This document shows, piece by piece, positions 8,812 to 18,027 of a DNA stretch of 64,000 nt. Origin of the DNA: Promicromonospora iranensis (GTDB taxonomy: Bacteria; Actinomycetota; Actinomycetes; Actinomycetales; Cellulomonadaceae). How positions within the stretch are numbered: the first letter of the stretch is position 1; every line of letters starts with the position of its first letter. Both the position numbers and the translations under genes were made by a program. The stretch covers positions 143,468-207,467 of the forward strand of contig NZ_JAJQQP010000007.1 of assembly GCF_028994805.1 (NCBI RefSeq), given 5' to 3'. The notes beneath the pieces are model-generated. The model saw nothing but the letters and a program-made list of their open reading frames with translations. It was not told the origin of the DNA and ran no database searches.

Positions 8812-8850
8812 GTCACACTGTGTGTCACCAATGTGTCTAGTCCGTCACAC
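8812..8850. promoter_or_regulatory. Cluster of GTCACAC/GTGTCAC repeats upstream of livK
   Basis: GTCACAC at 8812-8818, GTGTCAC at 8822-8828, GTGTC at 8833-8837 and GTCACAC at 8844-8850 lie 70-105 bases before the livK ATG. The spacing is close to one helical turn. The same motif occurs in the livH leader, so a shared regulator is plausible. No regulator gene is adjacent, and the core promoter cannot be fixed with confidence. Confidence 0.4.
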
Positions 8851-8999
8851 CGACTCGATCGTTACGATGATGTTACCCACGCGCGCGGCACCCCAAGAAC
8901 GGGGCGAAAACAGGGTTCGAAGGGGCAAGCGGGAGTGCCGACGGCGACCCGGCAGGGCTGCTCCGACCCTTCGTGCCGGACGCCGCCGGCCCCCTCGCG

Positions 9000-9854
9000 T
9001 CAGCTCCGGAACTGGGTGAACGATGCGGTCGCCGGGTCCGCGCCGATCCGGCCTTCGAGCGAGTGCAGGGCATCGATGTCGGCCATCTGCGCGTCCGTCA
9101 GCGAGAACGAGAACAGGTCGATGTTGGTCGCCATCCGCTCCGGGTTCACGGACTTCGGGATCAGGACCACCCCGTGCTGCACCTGCCAGCGGAGCACCAC
9201 CTGGCCGGGGGTCACACCCAGCTCGTCGGCGATCCGGACCACCGCCGGTGCCTCGAGGTCGGCCCCCTGCCCCAGCGGCGAGTACGCCTCGGGAACGATG
9301 CCGTGGGCCCGGCTCCGCTCGACGGTGGCGGGCTGCCGGAAGGTCGGGTGGAGCTCGACCTGGTTCACCGCCGGCGCCACGTCCGACTCGCTGACCAGGC
9401 GGTCCAGGTGCTCCGGCAGGAAGTTGGAGACGCCGATCGCGCGCACCGCGCCGTCGGCCAGGAGCTTCTCGAACGCCCTCCAGGTCTCGACATAGAGGTC
9501 CCGGGCGGGGACCGGCCAGTGGATGAGGTACAGGTCGACGACGTCGAGACCGAGCGCCTTCCGGCTGTTCTCGAACGCGCTCAGGGCGCTCTCGTAACCC
9601 TGGTCGCCGTTGCGCAGCTTGGTGGTGACGAAGATGTCCTCGCGCGGGACGCCGGTGGCCCGGACGGCCGCTCCGACTCCCTCCTCGTTGCCGTAGGCGG
9701 CAGCGGTGTCGATGTGCCGGTAGCCGAGCTCGAGCGCGGTCTCCACGCACGCCTGCGTGCCGTTGTCGGGCACCTGGAAGACGCCGAGGCCCACCTGCGG
9801 GATCTCGACGCCGTTGTTGAGCGTGACGGACGGGATGTCGGTGGCTGCGTTCAT
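9000..9854 (-). CDS. Aldo/keto reductase
   Basis: A 284-residue NADPH-dependent aldo/keto reductase of the diketogulonate-reductase type (AKR5-like). The catalytic tetrad is visible: Asp and Tyr in YRHIDTAAAYGNEEGVG, Lys in FVTTKLRN and His in LYLIHWPVP. The cofactor region reads VLIPKSVNPERMATNID. It reduces carbonyls in the cytoplasm; the physiological substrate is unknown. ATG at 9854 chosen because the family N-terminus (VTLNNGVEIPQVGLGVFQV) begins there; the frame runs further upstream without similarity. It stands alone, upstream of livK on the same strand. Confidence 0.92.
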   Translation of the reverse strand: MNAATDIPSVTLNNGVEIPQVGLGVFQVPDNGTQACVETALELGYRHIDTAAAYGNEEGVGAAVRATGVPREDIFVTTKLRNGDQGYESALSAFENSRKALGLDVVDLYLIHWPVPARDLYVETWRAFEKLLADGAVRAIGVSNFLPEHLDRLVSESDVAPAVNQVELHPTFRQPATVERSRAHGIVPEAYSPLGQGADLEAPAVVRIADELGVTPGQVVLRWQVQHGVVLIPKSVNPERMATNIDLFSFSLTDAQMADIDALHSLEGRIGADPATASFTQFRS

Positions 9855-10079
9855 GCCATCCGTTCTAACACCCGCTCCGGACACCGTCGACGGGGCCGAA
9901 AAACCGGGCCTGAGACCCCTCTGACACAACTCACTCGAGATTGGTCGGGCTTTCCTTGCGTCTGGCAGGTAGGGTAGGTGACGTTGCAGTGCCTCGATCG
10001 TTCTTCCGTGAGATGACGACGACACCGTGATTATGCGATCCCGACGGTCGGGGTCGTCGCCTCATGCAAGGAGCAGTAC

Positions 10080-10283
10080 ATGGCATTCGGAACCGTCAAG
10101 TGGTTCAACGCCGAAAAGGGCTTCGGGTTCATTGCACCCGAAGACGGTGGGCAGGACGTGTTCGCCCACTTCAGTGCGATCCAGTCGGACGGCTACCGTT
10201 CACTGGAGGAGAACCAGCGCGTCGAGTTCGACGTGAAGCAGGGCCCCAAGGGCCTGCAGGCGGAGAACATCCGCCCGATCTGA
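10080..10283 (+). CDS. cspA: Cold-shock protein (CspA family)
   Basis: A 67-residue single cold-shock domain that binds single-stranded RNA or DNA. The RNP1 motif KGFGFIAP and RNP2-like DVFAHFSAI are both intact, and the length is exactly that of the family. The start ATG has AAGGAG eight bases upstream. A 225-base upstream gap gives room for the long leader typical of these genes, but no cold-box is obvious. A strong hairpin 64 bases after the stop ends the unit. Confidence 0.97.
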   Translation: MAFGTVKWFNAEKGFGFIAPEDGGQDVFAHFSAIQSDGYRSLEENQRVEFDVKQGPKGLQAENIRPI

Positions 10284-10346
10284 TCCCTCAGACTTCGCAA
10301 CCAGCGCGCTGAGCTCATCTGAGTTCGGCGCAGGTTGCACGACGTC

Positions 10347-10376
10347 GGCCCGGTCACCTTTCGAGGTGACCGGGCC
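10347..10376 (+). terminator. Terminator after cspA
   Basis: Perfect 12-base arms (GGCCCGGTCACC and its complement) around a six-base loop TTTCGA, followed by TTCGCCATT. Placed between cspA and the next plus-strand gene. Confidence 0.8.
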
Positions 10377-10486
10377 TTCGCCATTCCGTACCCGTTCCAC
10401 TCCCAGTGGATCGACGGGCCGATCCGGAACCGTCGGACCACGCCGGGCGTTCCCCACCTGGACCGTCACCTACGAAGGACGAGATC

Positions 10487-11233
10487 ATGGGCTTCCTCGA
10501 CCGACTGCTCGGCCGCGAGCCGCGCGAACAGATCCCCGGCATGTATCAGGGCGGCAGCGCGCCGCGACAGCAGTACCGGCAGCGGCCGGGCCAGTCTCCT
10601 GAGTACGGCACCGCACCCGTGTACGGGTCAGCCGCGAGCACGGGCCGCAGCGAGGACGAGGTGGCGATCGAGCGCTACCGCTACCTGCTCCGCACCGCCC
10701 CGCCGGACCAGGTCGAGGAGGCGCACGCCGAGGCGTTCGCCCAGCTCACGCCCGAGCAACGGCGGCAGGTCCAGGCCCAGCTGAGCGAGACCGTGCCCGC
10801 GAACGAGCGCGCGGCGTCCGACGAGCCGCGCGACCTGGCCCGCATGGCGACCCGCGCCGAGATACGCAATCCCGGCACCCTGGAGCGTAACTTCGGCCAG
10901 AGCCGCGGGCCCGGCTTCGGCTCGATGCTCGGCGCCAGCATGCTCGGCACGATCGGTGGCATGGTGATCGGCTCCGCCGTGGCGGACATGATGTTCGGCA
11001 GCTCCTTCGGAGACCCCGCGCAGGACTTCGCCGGTGGCGAAGAGGGCGGCAGCGAGGGTGGCGGCGAGGAAGCCGGCGCCGAGGGCGGCGACCCGGGTGC
11101 CGAGCCGGTCGAGGCCGCCGGCGCTGACGCAGGGGGCGACGCGGGCGGTGACGCCGGCGGAGGCTTCTTCGGCGACATGTTCGGCGGCGGTGGCGACTTC
11201 GGCGGTGGAGACTTCGGCGGCGGCGAGTTCTAG
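10487..11233 (+). CDS. Hypothetical Gly-rich protein with one hydrophobic segment
   Basis: A 248-residue protein not assigned to a named family. Residues 1-60 are polar and Gln/Arg/Ser-rich. Residues ~63-105 form a helical block (EVAIERYRYLLRTAPPDQVE, then AHAEAFAQLTPEQRRQVQAQL) that resembles short domains found in many actinobacterial hypothetical proteins. A glycine-zipper-like segment (GSMLGASMLGTIGGMVIGSA) near residues 145-165 could enter a membrane. The acidic Gly/Glu/Asp C-terminus ends in FGGGDFGGGEF repeats. Start at 10487 has GAAGGACGAG upstream; the frame extends upstream to 10406 without support. Function unknown. Confidence 0.75.
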   Translation: MGFLDRLLGREPREQIPGMYQGGSAPRQQYRQRPGQSPEYGTAPVYGSAASTGRSEDEVAIERYRYLLRTAPPDQVEEAHAEAFAQLTPEQRRQVQAQLSETVPANERAASDEPRDLARMATRAEIRNPGTLERNFGQSRGPGFGSMLGASMLGTIGGMVIGSAVADMMFGSSFGDPAQDFAGGEEGGSEGGGEEAGAEGGDPGAEPVEAAGADAGGDAGGDAGGGFFGDMFGGGGDFGGGDFGGGEF

Positions 11234-11253
11234 CTCTCGGGTCTGACGCAGTG

Positions 11254-11303
11254 CTGCTGGTCGAGCGGGTCGAGAACCCGGTCTCGACCCGCTCGACCAG
11301 CAG
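11254..11303. terminator. Bidirectional 22-bp hairpin between convergent genes
   Basis: Perfect 22-base arms (11254-11275, 11282-11303) with a six-base ACCCGG loop lie exactly between two converging stop codons. The arm contains GGTCGAGCGGGTCGAGA, a relative of a motif scattered elsewhere in the window, so this terminator may derive from a dispersed repeat. Confidence 0.8.
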
Positions 11304-11312
11304 TTCTCTCGT

Positions 11313-14300
11313 TCAGGCGCCGATAAGCCGTAGGAATCCGCCGAGCTCCATGAGGTGTCGCACGCCGTCGGCCTCCAGGTCGCCCGGCAGGTAGTCGGTG
11401 AGCCGGGGTGACGAGATCACCACCGCACGCCACTGCGCGCGCGAGACCGCCACGTTGACGCGGTTGCGCGACAGCAGGAATCCCATCCCACGAGACACCT
11501 CGTCCGGAGTCGATGCGGCGAGCGTCAGGATCGCGACCGGCGCCTCCCGCCCCTGGAACATGTCGACGGTGCCGACCGGCACCCCGTCGAGACCTGCGGC
11601 ACGCAGTGCCTGGCGCACCAGGTGGACCTGCGCGTTGTACGCGGCGACCACCACCACGTCGTCCTGCCCGAGCGGGCGGGACGGGTGGCCACCGCCCGGC
11701 GCCCACGTCCGACCGAGCACCTCGTGCACCTGGCGCACCACCTCGGCCGCCTCCTCAGGAGAGGACGTCGAGTGCCCCTCGTGCGCCACCGGGACGTGCA
11801 GCACTCCGGGCGTCACGCCCTCGAGCGACCGCGTGGTCGTGACCGGATGAGCCGAGAGCCGTCCGGCGTACGAGAGCTGGGACACAGCGGCGCAGACCTC
11901 GGGGTGCATCCGCCACGACTCGGGCAGCAGATAGCCGAGCCCGTCCGGCAGCACCGCGCTGCCCGCGGCGAGCCAGGCGAGCGCCGACTCGTCAACGGGT
12001 TCGGGGTGCTTTCCCTGACTGACCTGCGGGAGCTGTTGTGGGTCGCCGAGCAGCAGGAGCCGCTGCGCGGACCGCCCGACGGCGATCGTGTCGGCGAGCG
12101 AGAACTGACCGGCCTCGTCGATGACCAGCAGGTCCAGGCCACCGTCGGGCCAGCGCTCGTGCGCGAAGTCCCATGCCGTGCCACCCACCACGCAGCCGCC
12201 GGAGCTGGTCGCGGCCCAGTCGGCGAGCTGGGAGCTCGTCATCTCCTGCCACGGCGGAGCGACGCCCTTCTCCGCACCCTTCGCGCGCTGCTTCTTCGCC
12301 ACCTGCTCGACGGGCACGCCCGCCTTGTCGACGATGGCCCTCAGCATGTTCTCGACAGCGGCATGCGACTGGGCCACCACGCCCACCCGCCAGCCCGCAC
12401 CCACCAGCTTGGCGACGACATGCGAACCGACATGAGTCTTCCCGGTACCCGGCGGCCCTTGCACCGCGAGATAGGAGTGGTCGAGCCGCTCGACGGCCGC
12501 ATGTACCGCCGCCTCGAGGTCGAGGCCACCGTTCCCCTCGTTGCCGAGAGCAGGCAGCCCTCCGCCGCTCTCTCCGGGCGGCGGGTGCTCGCCTGAGCCT
12601 GTCGAAGGGTCGACCAGTCGCGGCGGGCGTCTGCGCAGCAGGTCGATCGCGGCGCCGTCGGGCAGCGCGCGGTCCGCGTCCCACGAGGTGAGTGCCGCAC
12701 GGGCGGCCTCCTCGACCGCCCGCTCCTGGGCGTCGCGCGCAGGCCCGCACTGCGGGGCGAGCGCGACAGGGGCCTGGTCGTGCGGCTCCGCTCCCCCGGA
12801 CAGCCGCTCTCGCAGCACGACGACGTCGCGTCCGCGCGGCACGTCGTCCCGCTCACCGTCGAGCGCTCGCACCTCTTGGATCACGCCGCCGGAGTGCTCG
12901 CCTCGCACGGCCCGCGCCTCCAGCGCACCGACGACGGGCGGAACCGGCTGGTCGTACAGCACGTGCACCGTGTCGCCGACACCGAGGTCGGACCCGTCGA
13001 CCCGCGAACCGTCGAGCATGCGACCCACCAGCTCGATCTCCCGCGAGGGAAGCCGGTCGCGGCCGACGACTCCCCAGTCCCGCAGCATCGTCGAACGTTC
13101 CACGTGGAACGTCGACCTCCGCCCGGGCCATTCGTCGAGCGGAAGCTCCAGTCGCGCGTAGTGCTCCTGCCAGAACGGCTTGTCCTCACGCTGGTAGTAC
13201 CCGACGGCAGCGCCCAGCAGCGCGAGCGCCTGCACCTCGAGCGACCGCTCCCCCCGGTTCTCCCCGACCCGCTCGGAGATCGCGGCGGCCAACGCCAGCC
13301 GCCGCTCCCGCCCTTCCCGCCGAGCCACCGCCCGAGGACTCTCCTCAGCACCCCCCGCATCCCCACCCCCACCCGCGCGCGCGTTCTCGCTCCCCACGGC
13401 CGCCCCAACCACCTGGGTCTCGACCGACGAGACCAACGAGACCGACGCCCGCGCAGACCTCAACCATTCGAGCAACCGCAACGTAGACCGGCAGTCGTAC
13501 TCGTTGTAGTCCAGGATCCGCTGCTTGAGCTCCGCCGCCCGGTCCGCCCCGTCGGCAGCCAGCTTCGCGTACTCCGCGTACTCCGTGACCGAGGCCGCCG
13601 CGCTCGTGACGCCCTCGCGCGCCGGGTCGTCCTGCATGTAGAGCGGTTCGAGCTTCTTGATCGACTTCGACCGGTTCGAGATGCGCAAGCACGAGCGGAC
13701 CACCGCGTAGAGGTCCACCAGCACGCCGTCGCGCAGGAGCTGGTCCACCTCGTCCTCGTACACGCCGTGGCGCGCCGCGATCGAGAGCAGGTGCGTCTTC
13801 TCGTAGGCCGCGTAGTGGTAGACGTGCAGGTCAGGGTAGGTCTGGAGACGCGCGTTGAGGTAGTCGACGAACCGGACGAGCGCATCGCGCTCCCCCGCCA
13901 GGTCGTCGGCCCAGAGCCCGTGGAACGGCGGTGTCCCACCGTCCGGACCGGGGCGTTCGACCCAGCCGAAGAGGTAGTCGAGGCCCATGGCCGGCGCCTG
14001 GTCGTCGCCGGGCAGCCGCGCGTCCTCCCACAGAGGGTCGCCCTCGAAGTCGAAGAACACGTCGCCCGGGCTCGGTGGCGGGAGCCGGTCGATGGCGTCG
14101 GTCGCGATGAGCTGCCAGCGCAGCCGTGCTTCAGGCCCGTCCGGGTCGACACCGTCGGGGAGCTGGTCGAGCGCCACCGAGCCGTCGCCGTCGTCCAGCC
14201 CGAGCTGGAGGCGTGCCTGGGCACGCAGGTTCTCGAACCGGGCGGCAGCCATGCCGTCCGGCGGCTCCTCGGCCGCCGCGAGCGCGTCGATCGTCGCGAT

Positions 14301-15143
14301 CCCGGACGCCGACAGCTTCGCCCGCTGTACCCCGTACACCCCGCCGACGAGCAGGACGTCGCGGGCCTCTGCGGCGGCCTCGGCACAGTCCGGGCAGTCG
14401 CGGAGCTTGCCGCAGGCCAGGTACCGGTCGTCGCCCCAGCTCACCGGGGCGTCGTCGGCCACGTGGCCGTCCAGGACCTCGATGAGCCGCGTACGTCGCG
14501 TGCGGAAGACAGGCAGCAGGTCAGCCAGCCGGTGCGACGTGGTCTCCCCCGTGCCGAGCACGAGGTGGACCTCGTCCGTCGGGTCGATCCGGGCGTCCAT
14601 GAGCTGGTCGGCGTACGCGGCGAGCTGGAGCAACGCCCGGACCTTGGTGCGGCGCGCGAGCTTGGAGTCGTGCACGGCATAGCGCGGCTGGGGGCCGGCT
14701 ACGACGCCGCCCCGGTGCGCCATCTCGCCGAGCGGGTCGCGCACCAGGAAGTCGGCGCGGCCGTGGAACCGGCCGTCGAAGAAGGAGGCCTGGTAGACGA
14801 CGTCCGCCCCCTGCTCCATCGCGGCCAGGGTGCGGGTGTGCGCCTCGACCAGCTCGTCACGGGCCATCCGGCGCGCGGACGGAACCTCCAGGACGCCGCC
14901 GGGGCGACCCGCAGTGGCCGGCCCGAACGTACGGAGGTGGCCGTCGAGGACCCGCCGTTCGTGGTCCTCACCGAGCGCTGCGGTGCGCACCAGCATCTCG
15001 TCCTCCTCCCGGGCCCGGCGCGGGCTCCGACCCAGGAGCTCGTCGAGGCGTCTCAGCAGGCGGAACTCGCACTCGCCCGCGATCACGAGGTCGCTTGCCG
15101 AGTGCACGAGGGTGCCCGGGTCGTCGCGCTCCAGGAGGAACAT
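11313..15143 (-). CDS. RecB-like nuclease (TM0106 type) fused to SF1 DNA helicase
   Basis: A 1276-residue fusion acting on nucleic acids in the cytoplasm. The N-terminal ~300 residues form a RecB/Cas4-like nuclease region, with DSKLARRTKVRALLQLAAYA and a cysteine cluster CGKLRDCPDC near residue 250 that could hold an iron-sulfur cluster. Residues ~360-560 are a predicted RNase H-like exonuclease (FFDFEGDPLWED, HVYHYAAYEKTHL, DYNEYDCRSTLRLLEWL). The C-terminal ~400 residues are an SF1 helicase: Walker A QGPPGTGKTH near 897, LLVIDEAGQFSLADT, LLLGDPQQLPQVSQG, SWRMHPEVC, VDMFQGREAPVAI, NVAVSRAQ. Between them lies a low-complexity linker carrying a dispersed repeat (12594-12615). ATG 15143 fits the family start MFLLERDD. 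Confidence 0.9.
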   Translation of the reverse strand: MFLLERDDPGTLVHSASDLVIAGECEFRLLRRLDELLGRSPRRAREEDEMLVRTAALGEDHERRVLDGHLRTFGPATAGRPGGVLEVPSARRMARDELVEAHTRTLAAMEQGADVVYQASFFDGRFHGRADFLVRDPLGEMAHRGGVVAGPQPRYAVHDSKLARRTKVRALLQLAAYADQLMDARIDPTDEVHLVLGTGETTSHRLADLLPVFRTRRTRLIEVLDGHVADDAPVSWGDDRYLACGKLRDCPDCAEAAAEARDVLLVGGVYGVQRAKLSASGIATIDALAAAEEPPDGMAAARFENLRAQARLQLGLDDGDGSVALDQLPDGVDPDGPEARLRWQLIATDAIDRLPPPSPGDVFFDFEGDPLWEDARLPGDDQAPAMGLDYLFGWVERPGPDGGTPPFHGLWADDLAGERDALVRFVDYLNARLQTYPDLHVYHYAAYEKTHLLSIAARHGVYEDEVDQLLRDGVLVDLYAVVRSCLRISNRSKSIKKLEPLYMQDDPAREGVTSAAASVTEYAEYAKLAADGADRAAELKQRILDYNEYDCRSTLRLLEWLRSARASVSLVSSVETQVVGAAVGSENARAGGGGDAGGAEESPRAVARREGRERRLALAAAISERVGENRGERSLEVQALALLGAAVGYYQREDKPFWQEHYARLELPLDEWPGRRSTFHVERSTMLRDWGVVGRDRLPSREIELVGRMLDGSRVDGSDLGVGDTVHVLYDQPVPPVVGALEARAVRGEHSGGVIQEVRALDGERDDVPRGRDVVVLRERLSGGAEPHDQAPVALAPQCGPARDAQERAVEEAARAALTSWDADRALPDGAAIDLLRRRPPRLVDPSTGSGEHPPPGESGGGLPALGNEGNGGLDLEAAVHAAVERLDHSYLAVQGPPGTGKTHVGSHVVAKLVGAGWRVGVVAQSHAAVENMLRAIVDKAGVPVEQVAKKQRAKGAEKGVAPPWQEMTSSQLADWAATSSGGCVVGGTAWDFAHERWPDGGLDLLVIDEAGQFSLADTIAVGRSAQRLLLLGDPQQLPQVSQGKHPEPVDESALAWLAAGSAVLPDGLGYLLPESWRMHPEVCAAVSQLSYAGRLSAHPVTTTRSLEGVTPGVLHVPVAHEGHSTSSPEEAAEVVRQVHEVLGRTWAPGGGHPSRPLGQDDVVVVAAYNAQVHLVRQALRAAGLDGVPVGTVDMFQGREAPVAILTLAASTPDEVSRGMGFLLSRNRVNVAVSRAQWRAVVISSPRLTDYLPGDLEADGVRHLMELGGFLRLIGA

Positions 15144-15287
15144 GCCCCCAGGTCTACCAGTGACCCCTGACACAGGCACGCTACTGTCACCTTCGCAGGC
15201 GGTAGATATGTCCGGTTAGACCCCTAGTTCTGGCGTCGAGCCGCCTGGATGGCCGATAGTGGGGCCGACCGTATCGAAGGAGCAACC

Positions 15288-16484
15288 ATGCCCGTGCGCT
15301 TCAACCCGCCTCCGGGTTGGCAGGTGCCCCCGGGATTTCGACCCGACTCCACCTGGGCTCCCGACCCGTCGTGGCCCCCCGCCCCGCCGGGTTGGAACTA
15401 CTGGGTCGACCGACCCGACTCGCCGCAGCCCGACGGTGGGAACCGCGCGGCCACGCCGCCCGCGCCGCCCGCGCCGCCCGCACCACCCGCACCGGCCGGC
15501 TCCGACCCGGCTGCCACCGACCTGGCGGACGCGGGCACGGACACGAGGACCGTCGCGATCCAGGTGGTCGACGTCCCCTCCGCGCGGCCCGCGCCCGTGG
15601 CACCGGCCGCTCCGGCCATGTCGGCCGCGGAGGCGATGGGCTCGACCATGACCATGGCACCGATCAGTGCCCCACCGGCGCCAGGGCCGCCTCGGCCGGG
15701 CTCCGGTCCACAGCCGGTCTACCCACCGCAGACGGGAACGCCGCCGCCGCCTCCGGACGCCCCGAAGAAGGGCCTGACCGGTGGTGTACTGGCTACCCTC
15801 AAGGGCCTGGGCGGCAGGGGCGGCGCGAGCGCGAGCCCGCCCGCTCCGGGACCTCGGCCGGGTCCCGGCCCGCTGAGCATCGACGACGCGCACCATCCCG
15901 AGCCAGGCGTGCCGATGGCGCGCGGTCCGGTCGCGGTCGCGCCGCCTCCTGTCGCAGCGCACCCGGGTTCGCCCGGGCGCCAGCGCGGCTCACGTCCGCC
16001 CGGTGCCGGACTCATGGTCGCCATCGCCGTCGCCGGGCTCGCCCTCGGTGTGATCGTCGGCGTGATCGTGACGGCGGGACAACAGGCCGACGCGAACCAG
16101 GCGATCACCGACGCCCAGAACCTCAGGGCGGAGATCGAGGAGGAACGCGCTGACATCGAGGCGCAGCGCACCCAGATCGAGAAGCAGCGCGACGCGGTGG
16201 CGGCGCGCGAGCAGGAGCTCGGTGAGCGCGCGGCGCAGCTCGAGGAGCGCGAGGCCGCGCTCAAGCAGCAGGAGCAACAGCAGGAACAGCAGCAGCAGGA
16301 GCAGGAGCAGCAGGAGAACGACGACGACGGGAACGGGAACGGCGGGAACCCCGGCACCGTCTTCTACTGGAACTGTGACGCCGTGCGCGCCGCCGGTGCT
16401 GCACCGCTGGCCAACGGGCAGCCGGGCTACCTGCCGCACCTCGACCGCAACGGCAACGGTGTGGCCTGCGAGGACGGCGAGTAG
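15288..16484 (+). CDS. Membrane protein with Pro-rich N-terminus, coiled coil and Excalibur domain
   Basis: A 398-residue protein. The N-terminus FNPPPGWQVPPGFRP followed by DPSWPPAPPGW is a short motif repeated at the start of many actinobacterial membrane proteins. Residues ~50-240 are Pro/Ala/Gly-rich. One transmembrane helix (LMVAIAVAGLALGVIVGVIV) lies near 245-265. A Glu/Gln/Arg coiled coil of ~85 residues follows, ending in a poly-Gln/Glu stretch. The last 40 residues are an Excalibur calcium-binding domain: FYWNCDAVRAAGAAPL and HLDRNGNGVACEDGE, with the DxDxDG-like loop and two Cys. The C-terminus should be outside. ATG with AAGGAG upstream. Confidence 0.85.
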   Translation: MPVRFNPPPGWQVPPGFRPDSTWAPDPSWPPAPPGWNYWVDRPDSPQPDGGNRAATPPAPPAPPAPPAPAGSDPAATDLADAGTDTRTVAIQVVDVPSARPAPVAPAAPAMSAAEAMGSTMTMAPISAPPAPGPPRPGSGPQPVYPPQTGTPPPPPDAPKKGLTGGVLATLKGLGGRGGASASPPAPGPRPGPGPLSIDDAHHPEPGVPMARGPVAVAPPPVAAHPGSPGRQRGSRPPGAGLMVAIAVAGLALGVIVGVIVTAGQQADANQAITDAQNLRAEIEEERADIEAQRTQIEKQRDAVAAREQELGERAAQLEEREAALKQQEQQQEQQQQEQEQQENDDDGNGNGGNPGTVFYWNCDAVRAAGAAPLANGQPGYLPHLDRNGNGVACEDGE

Positions 16485-16570
16485 ACCGGAACGGTCCGGC
16501 AAGAAACCAGCAGGCAACCCGCCGACCGGCGCCGATCAGAAGGCGCGGTCAGAAGGCGCGGTCAGAAGAT

Positions 16571-16613
16571 GAACGGGCCGAGGCAGATCCCCAGACTCTG
16601 CCTCGGCCCGTTC
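16571..16613. terminator. Terminator between convergent genes
   Basis: Perfect 16-base arms (GAACGGGCCGAGGCAG and its complement) around an 11-base loop, between the Excalibur gene and the converging membrane-protein gene. Just before it, a 14-base unit GCGGTCAGAAGGCG is duplicated in tandem (about 16540-16568). Confidence 0.75.
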
Positions 16614-16665
16614 GGGTGTTCCCGGCCCACGCCATCTCCCCAGACGAGACGTGGACCGGGAAGTC

Positions 16666-18027
16666 TCAACCCCCGAAGAGTCCCTCCAGGAGGTCACCGA
16701 GGCCGAGGGGATCCTCGTCCTCGGGAGCTTGGGTCGGCTCCTTGCTGCTGGGAGCCGGGCTCGGTGTCACGTCGCCGGGCGGCGGAGCCTCGCTCGTCGA
16801 GGCGACCTGCAACGCCTCGCTCAGGTCGATCAGGCACAACCGCCAGACGTCCGCGTCCACGCCCTTCGGTGCCTGCCCGAACGACGTGCCCGTGAGCTGC
16901 GGCGGCGCCGCCCAGTCGCTGCCGGTGCGCTGCGCGACGCAGGTCTCCATCGCGGGGACCTCGTTCGCCTCCGCGTCCTCGATCAGCATCGGGGCGAGCT
17001 TCGCGACCATCGGCGCGGGCGCCGCGGCCTGGGGCTTGTCCACCGACCCACCGGCGACATCGTGGATGACCGCGCACTCGGGCGAGGTGGTGCGGCACCA
17101 CGAGGCGCTCCACGTGTCCTGGTTCGAGTAGAGGAAGCCGCGCGGCTCCGCCGTCGAATGGTCGACCTGCAGGACCCGCATCCACACGCTGCCGTCTCCG
17201 AGCACGTCGAACGGGGTGACGCGGAGCGACGCGCCCGCTTCGGGCGCGCCCGAGCCCTCGCCATCGCCCGGCTCCGGTGACGCGGGCGCCCCCTGCGCGT
17301 CCGCGGCACCACCGGTCAGCGGGTCGTCGAAGACCAGGTGCTGGTCCCCTTCGGCCGCCCCGGAGGAGAAACCGAACACGAGTGCCGGTCCACCGTCGGC
17401 CGGCAGGACCATCGCGTCGGACGTGACACCCCGCCAGAGCAGGGTTCCACCGAGATTCCCCGCACGGAGGTTCTCGAGGGCGGTGTCACCACCGGCAAGC
17501 ACCTCCAGGTCAGTGGCGCTGTGCCGCCCGTCGATCTTCGCCACGGTCACGACCGCGAGATAGCGGTCGCCACCGCCGGCGTCCAGACCGAGGTCGAGCA
17601 CCACGGTGTCCCGGTCGACGCGGTACGCCGCCGGCTCCGCCACCGTGCGCACACCCGGTGCGAGGTAGGCGAGCTCCGCCTCCCGATCCGGCGACGGGAT
17701 GTCGGTGGGCGACGGCGCGGGCGGGTCGACGTCGACCTCGCCCTCGAGCGTCGACGGCGGTGTGTCGGTGCTCTCCACCTCGACCGGCGCGCTGCTCCAG
17801 AACCCTGGGATGCCCGGGAGCGCACCCGCGGCCCCCGCACCCACCGTGGCGAGCGCCAGCGTCGAGGCCAGCGTCACGCCCGCCCGACGGGTGGCGTGCT
17901 TGCGACGGCTCGACCGCAGGACGCTGTCCAGGTCCAGCGTCGACGCGGGTACCGCCGCGTGCGCCGACTCGCGGACCCGTGCGACGAAGTCGTCGTCGGC
18001 GGCGCCGTGGGAGGAGTTCATGTTCAT
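16666..18027 (-). CDS. Membrane protein paired with an ECF sigma factor
   Basis: A 453-residue protein with a ~45-residue cytoplasmic N-terminus (SRRKHATRR just before the helix), one transmembrane helix (GVTLASTLALATVGAGAAGAL) near 50-70, and a long exported part of unknown fold ending in a Pro/Ser/Glu tail. Its ATG overlaps the sigma-factor stop (ATGA at 18027-18024), so translation is coupled. This gene order is common for SigE-type ECF factors in actinobacteria, where the partner is thought to sense the envelope or act as an atypical anti-sigma. No zinc anti-sigma motif (HxxxCxxC) is present, so the role is inferred from position. Confidence 0.8.
   Translation of the reverse strand: MNMNSSHGAADDDFVARVRESAHAAVPASTLDLDSVLRSSRRKHATRRAGVTLASTLALATVGAGAAGALPGIPGFWSSAPVEVESTDTPPSTLEGEVDVDPPAPSPTDIPSPDREAELAYLAPGVRTVAEPAAYRVDRDTVVLDLGLDAGGGDRYLAVVTVAKIDGRHSATDLEVLAGGDTALENLRAGNLGGTLLWRGVTSDAMVLPADGGPALVFGFSSGAAEGDQHLVFDDPLTGGAADAQGAPASPEPGDGEGSGAPEAGASLRVTPFDVLGDGSVWMRVLQVDHSTAEPRGFLYSNQDTWSASWCRTTSPECAVIHDVAGGSVDKPQAAAPAPMVAKLAPMLIEDAEANEVPAMETCVAQRTGSDWAAPPQLTGTSFGQAPKGVDADVWRLCLIDLSEALQVASTSEAPPPGDVTPSPAPSSKEPTQAPEDEDPLGLGDLLEGLFGG

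Noticed and set aside
12780-15170. A 796-codon open frame on the plus strand opposite the nuclease/helicase gene
   Set aside because: Antisense shadow with no domain; the minus-strand protein has complete helicase and nuclease motifs.
16540-16568. Short tandem GCGGTCAGAAGGCG duplication as a regulatory site
   Set aside because: It lies after the stop of one gene and before a terminator, most simply a slippage duplication.
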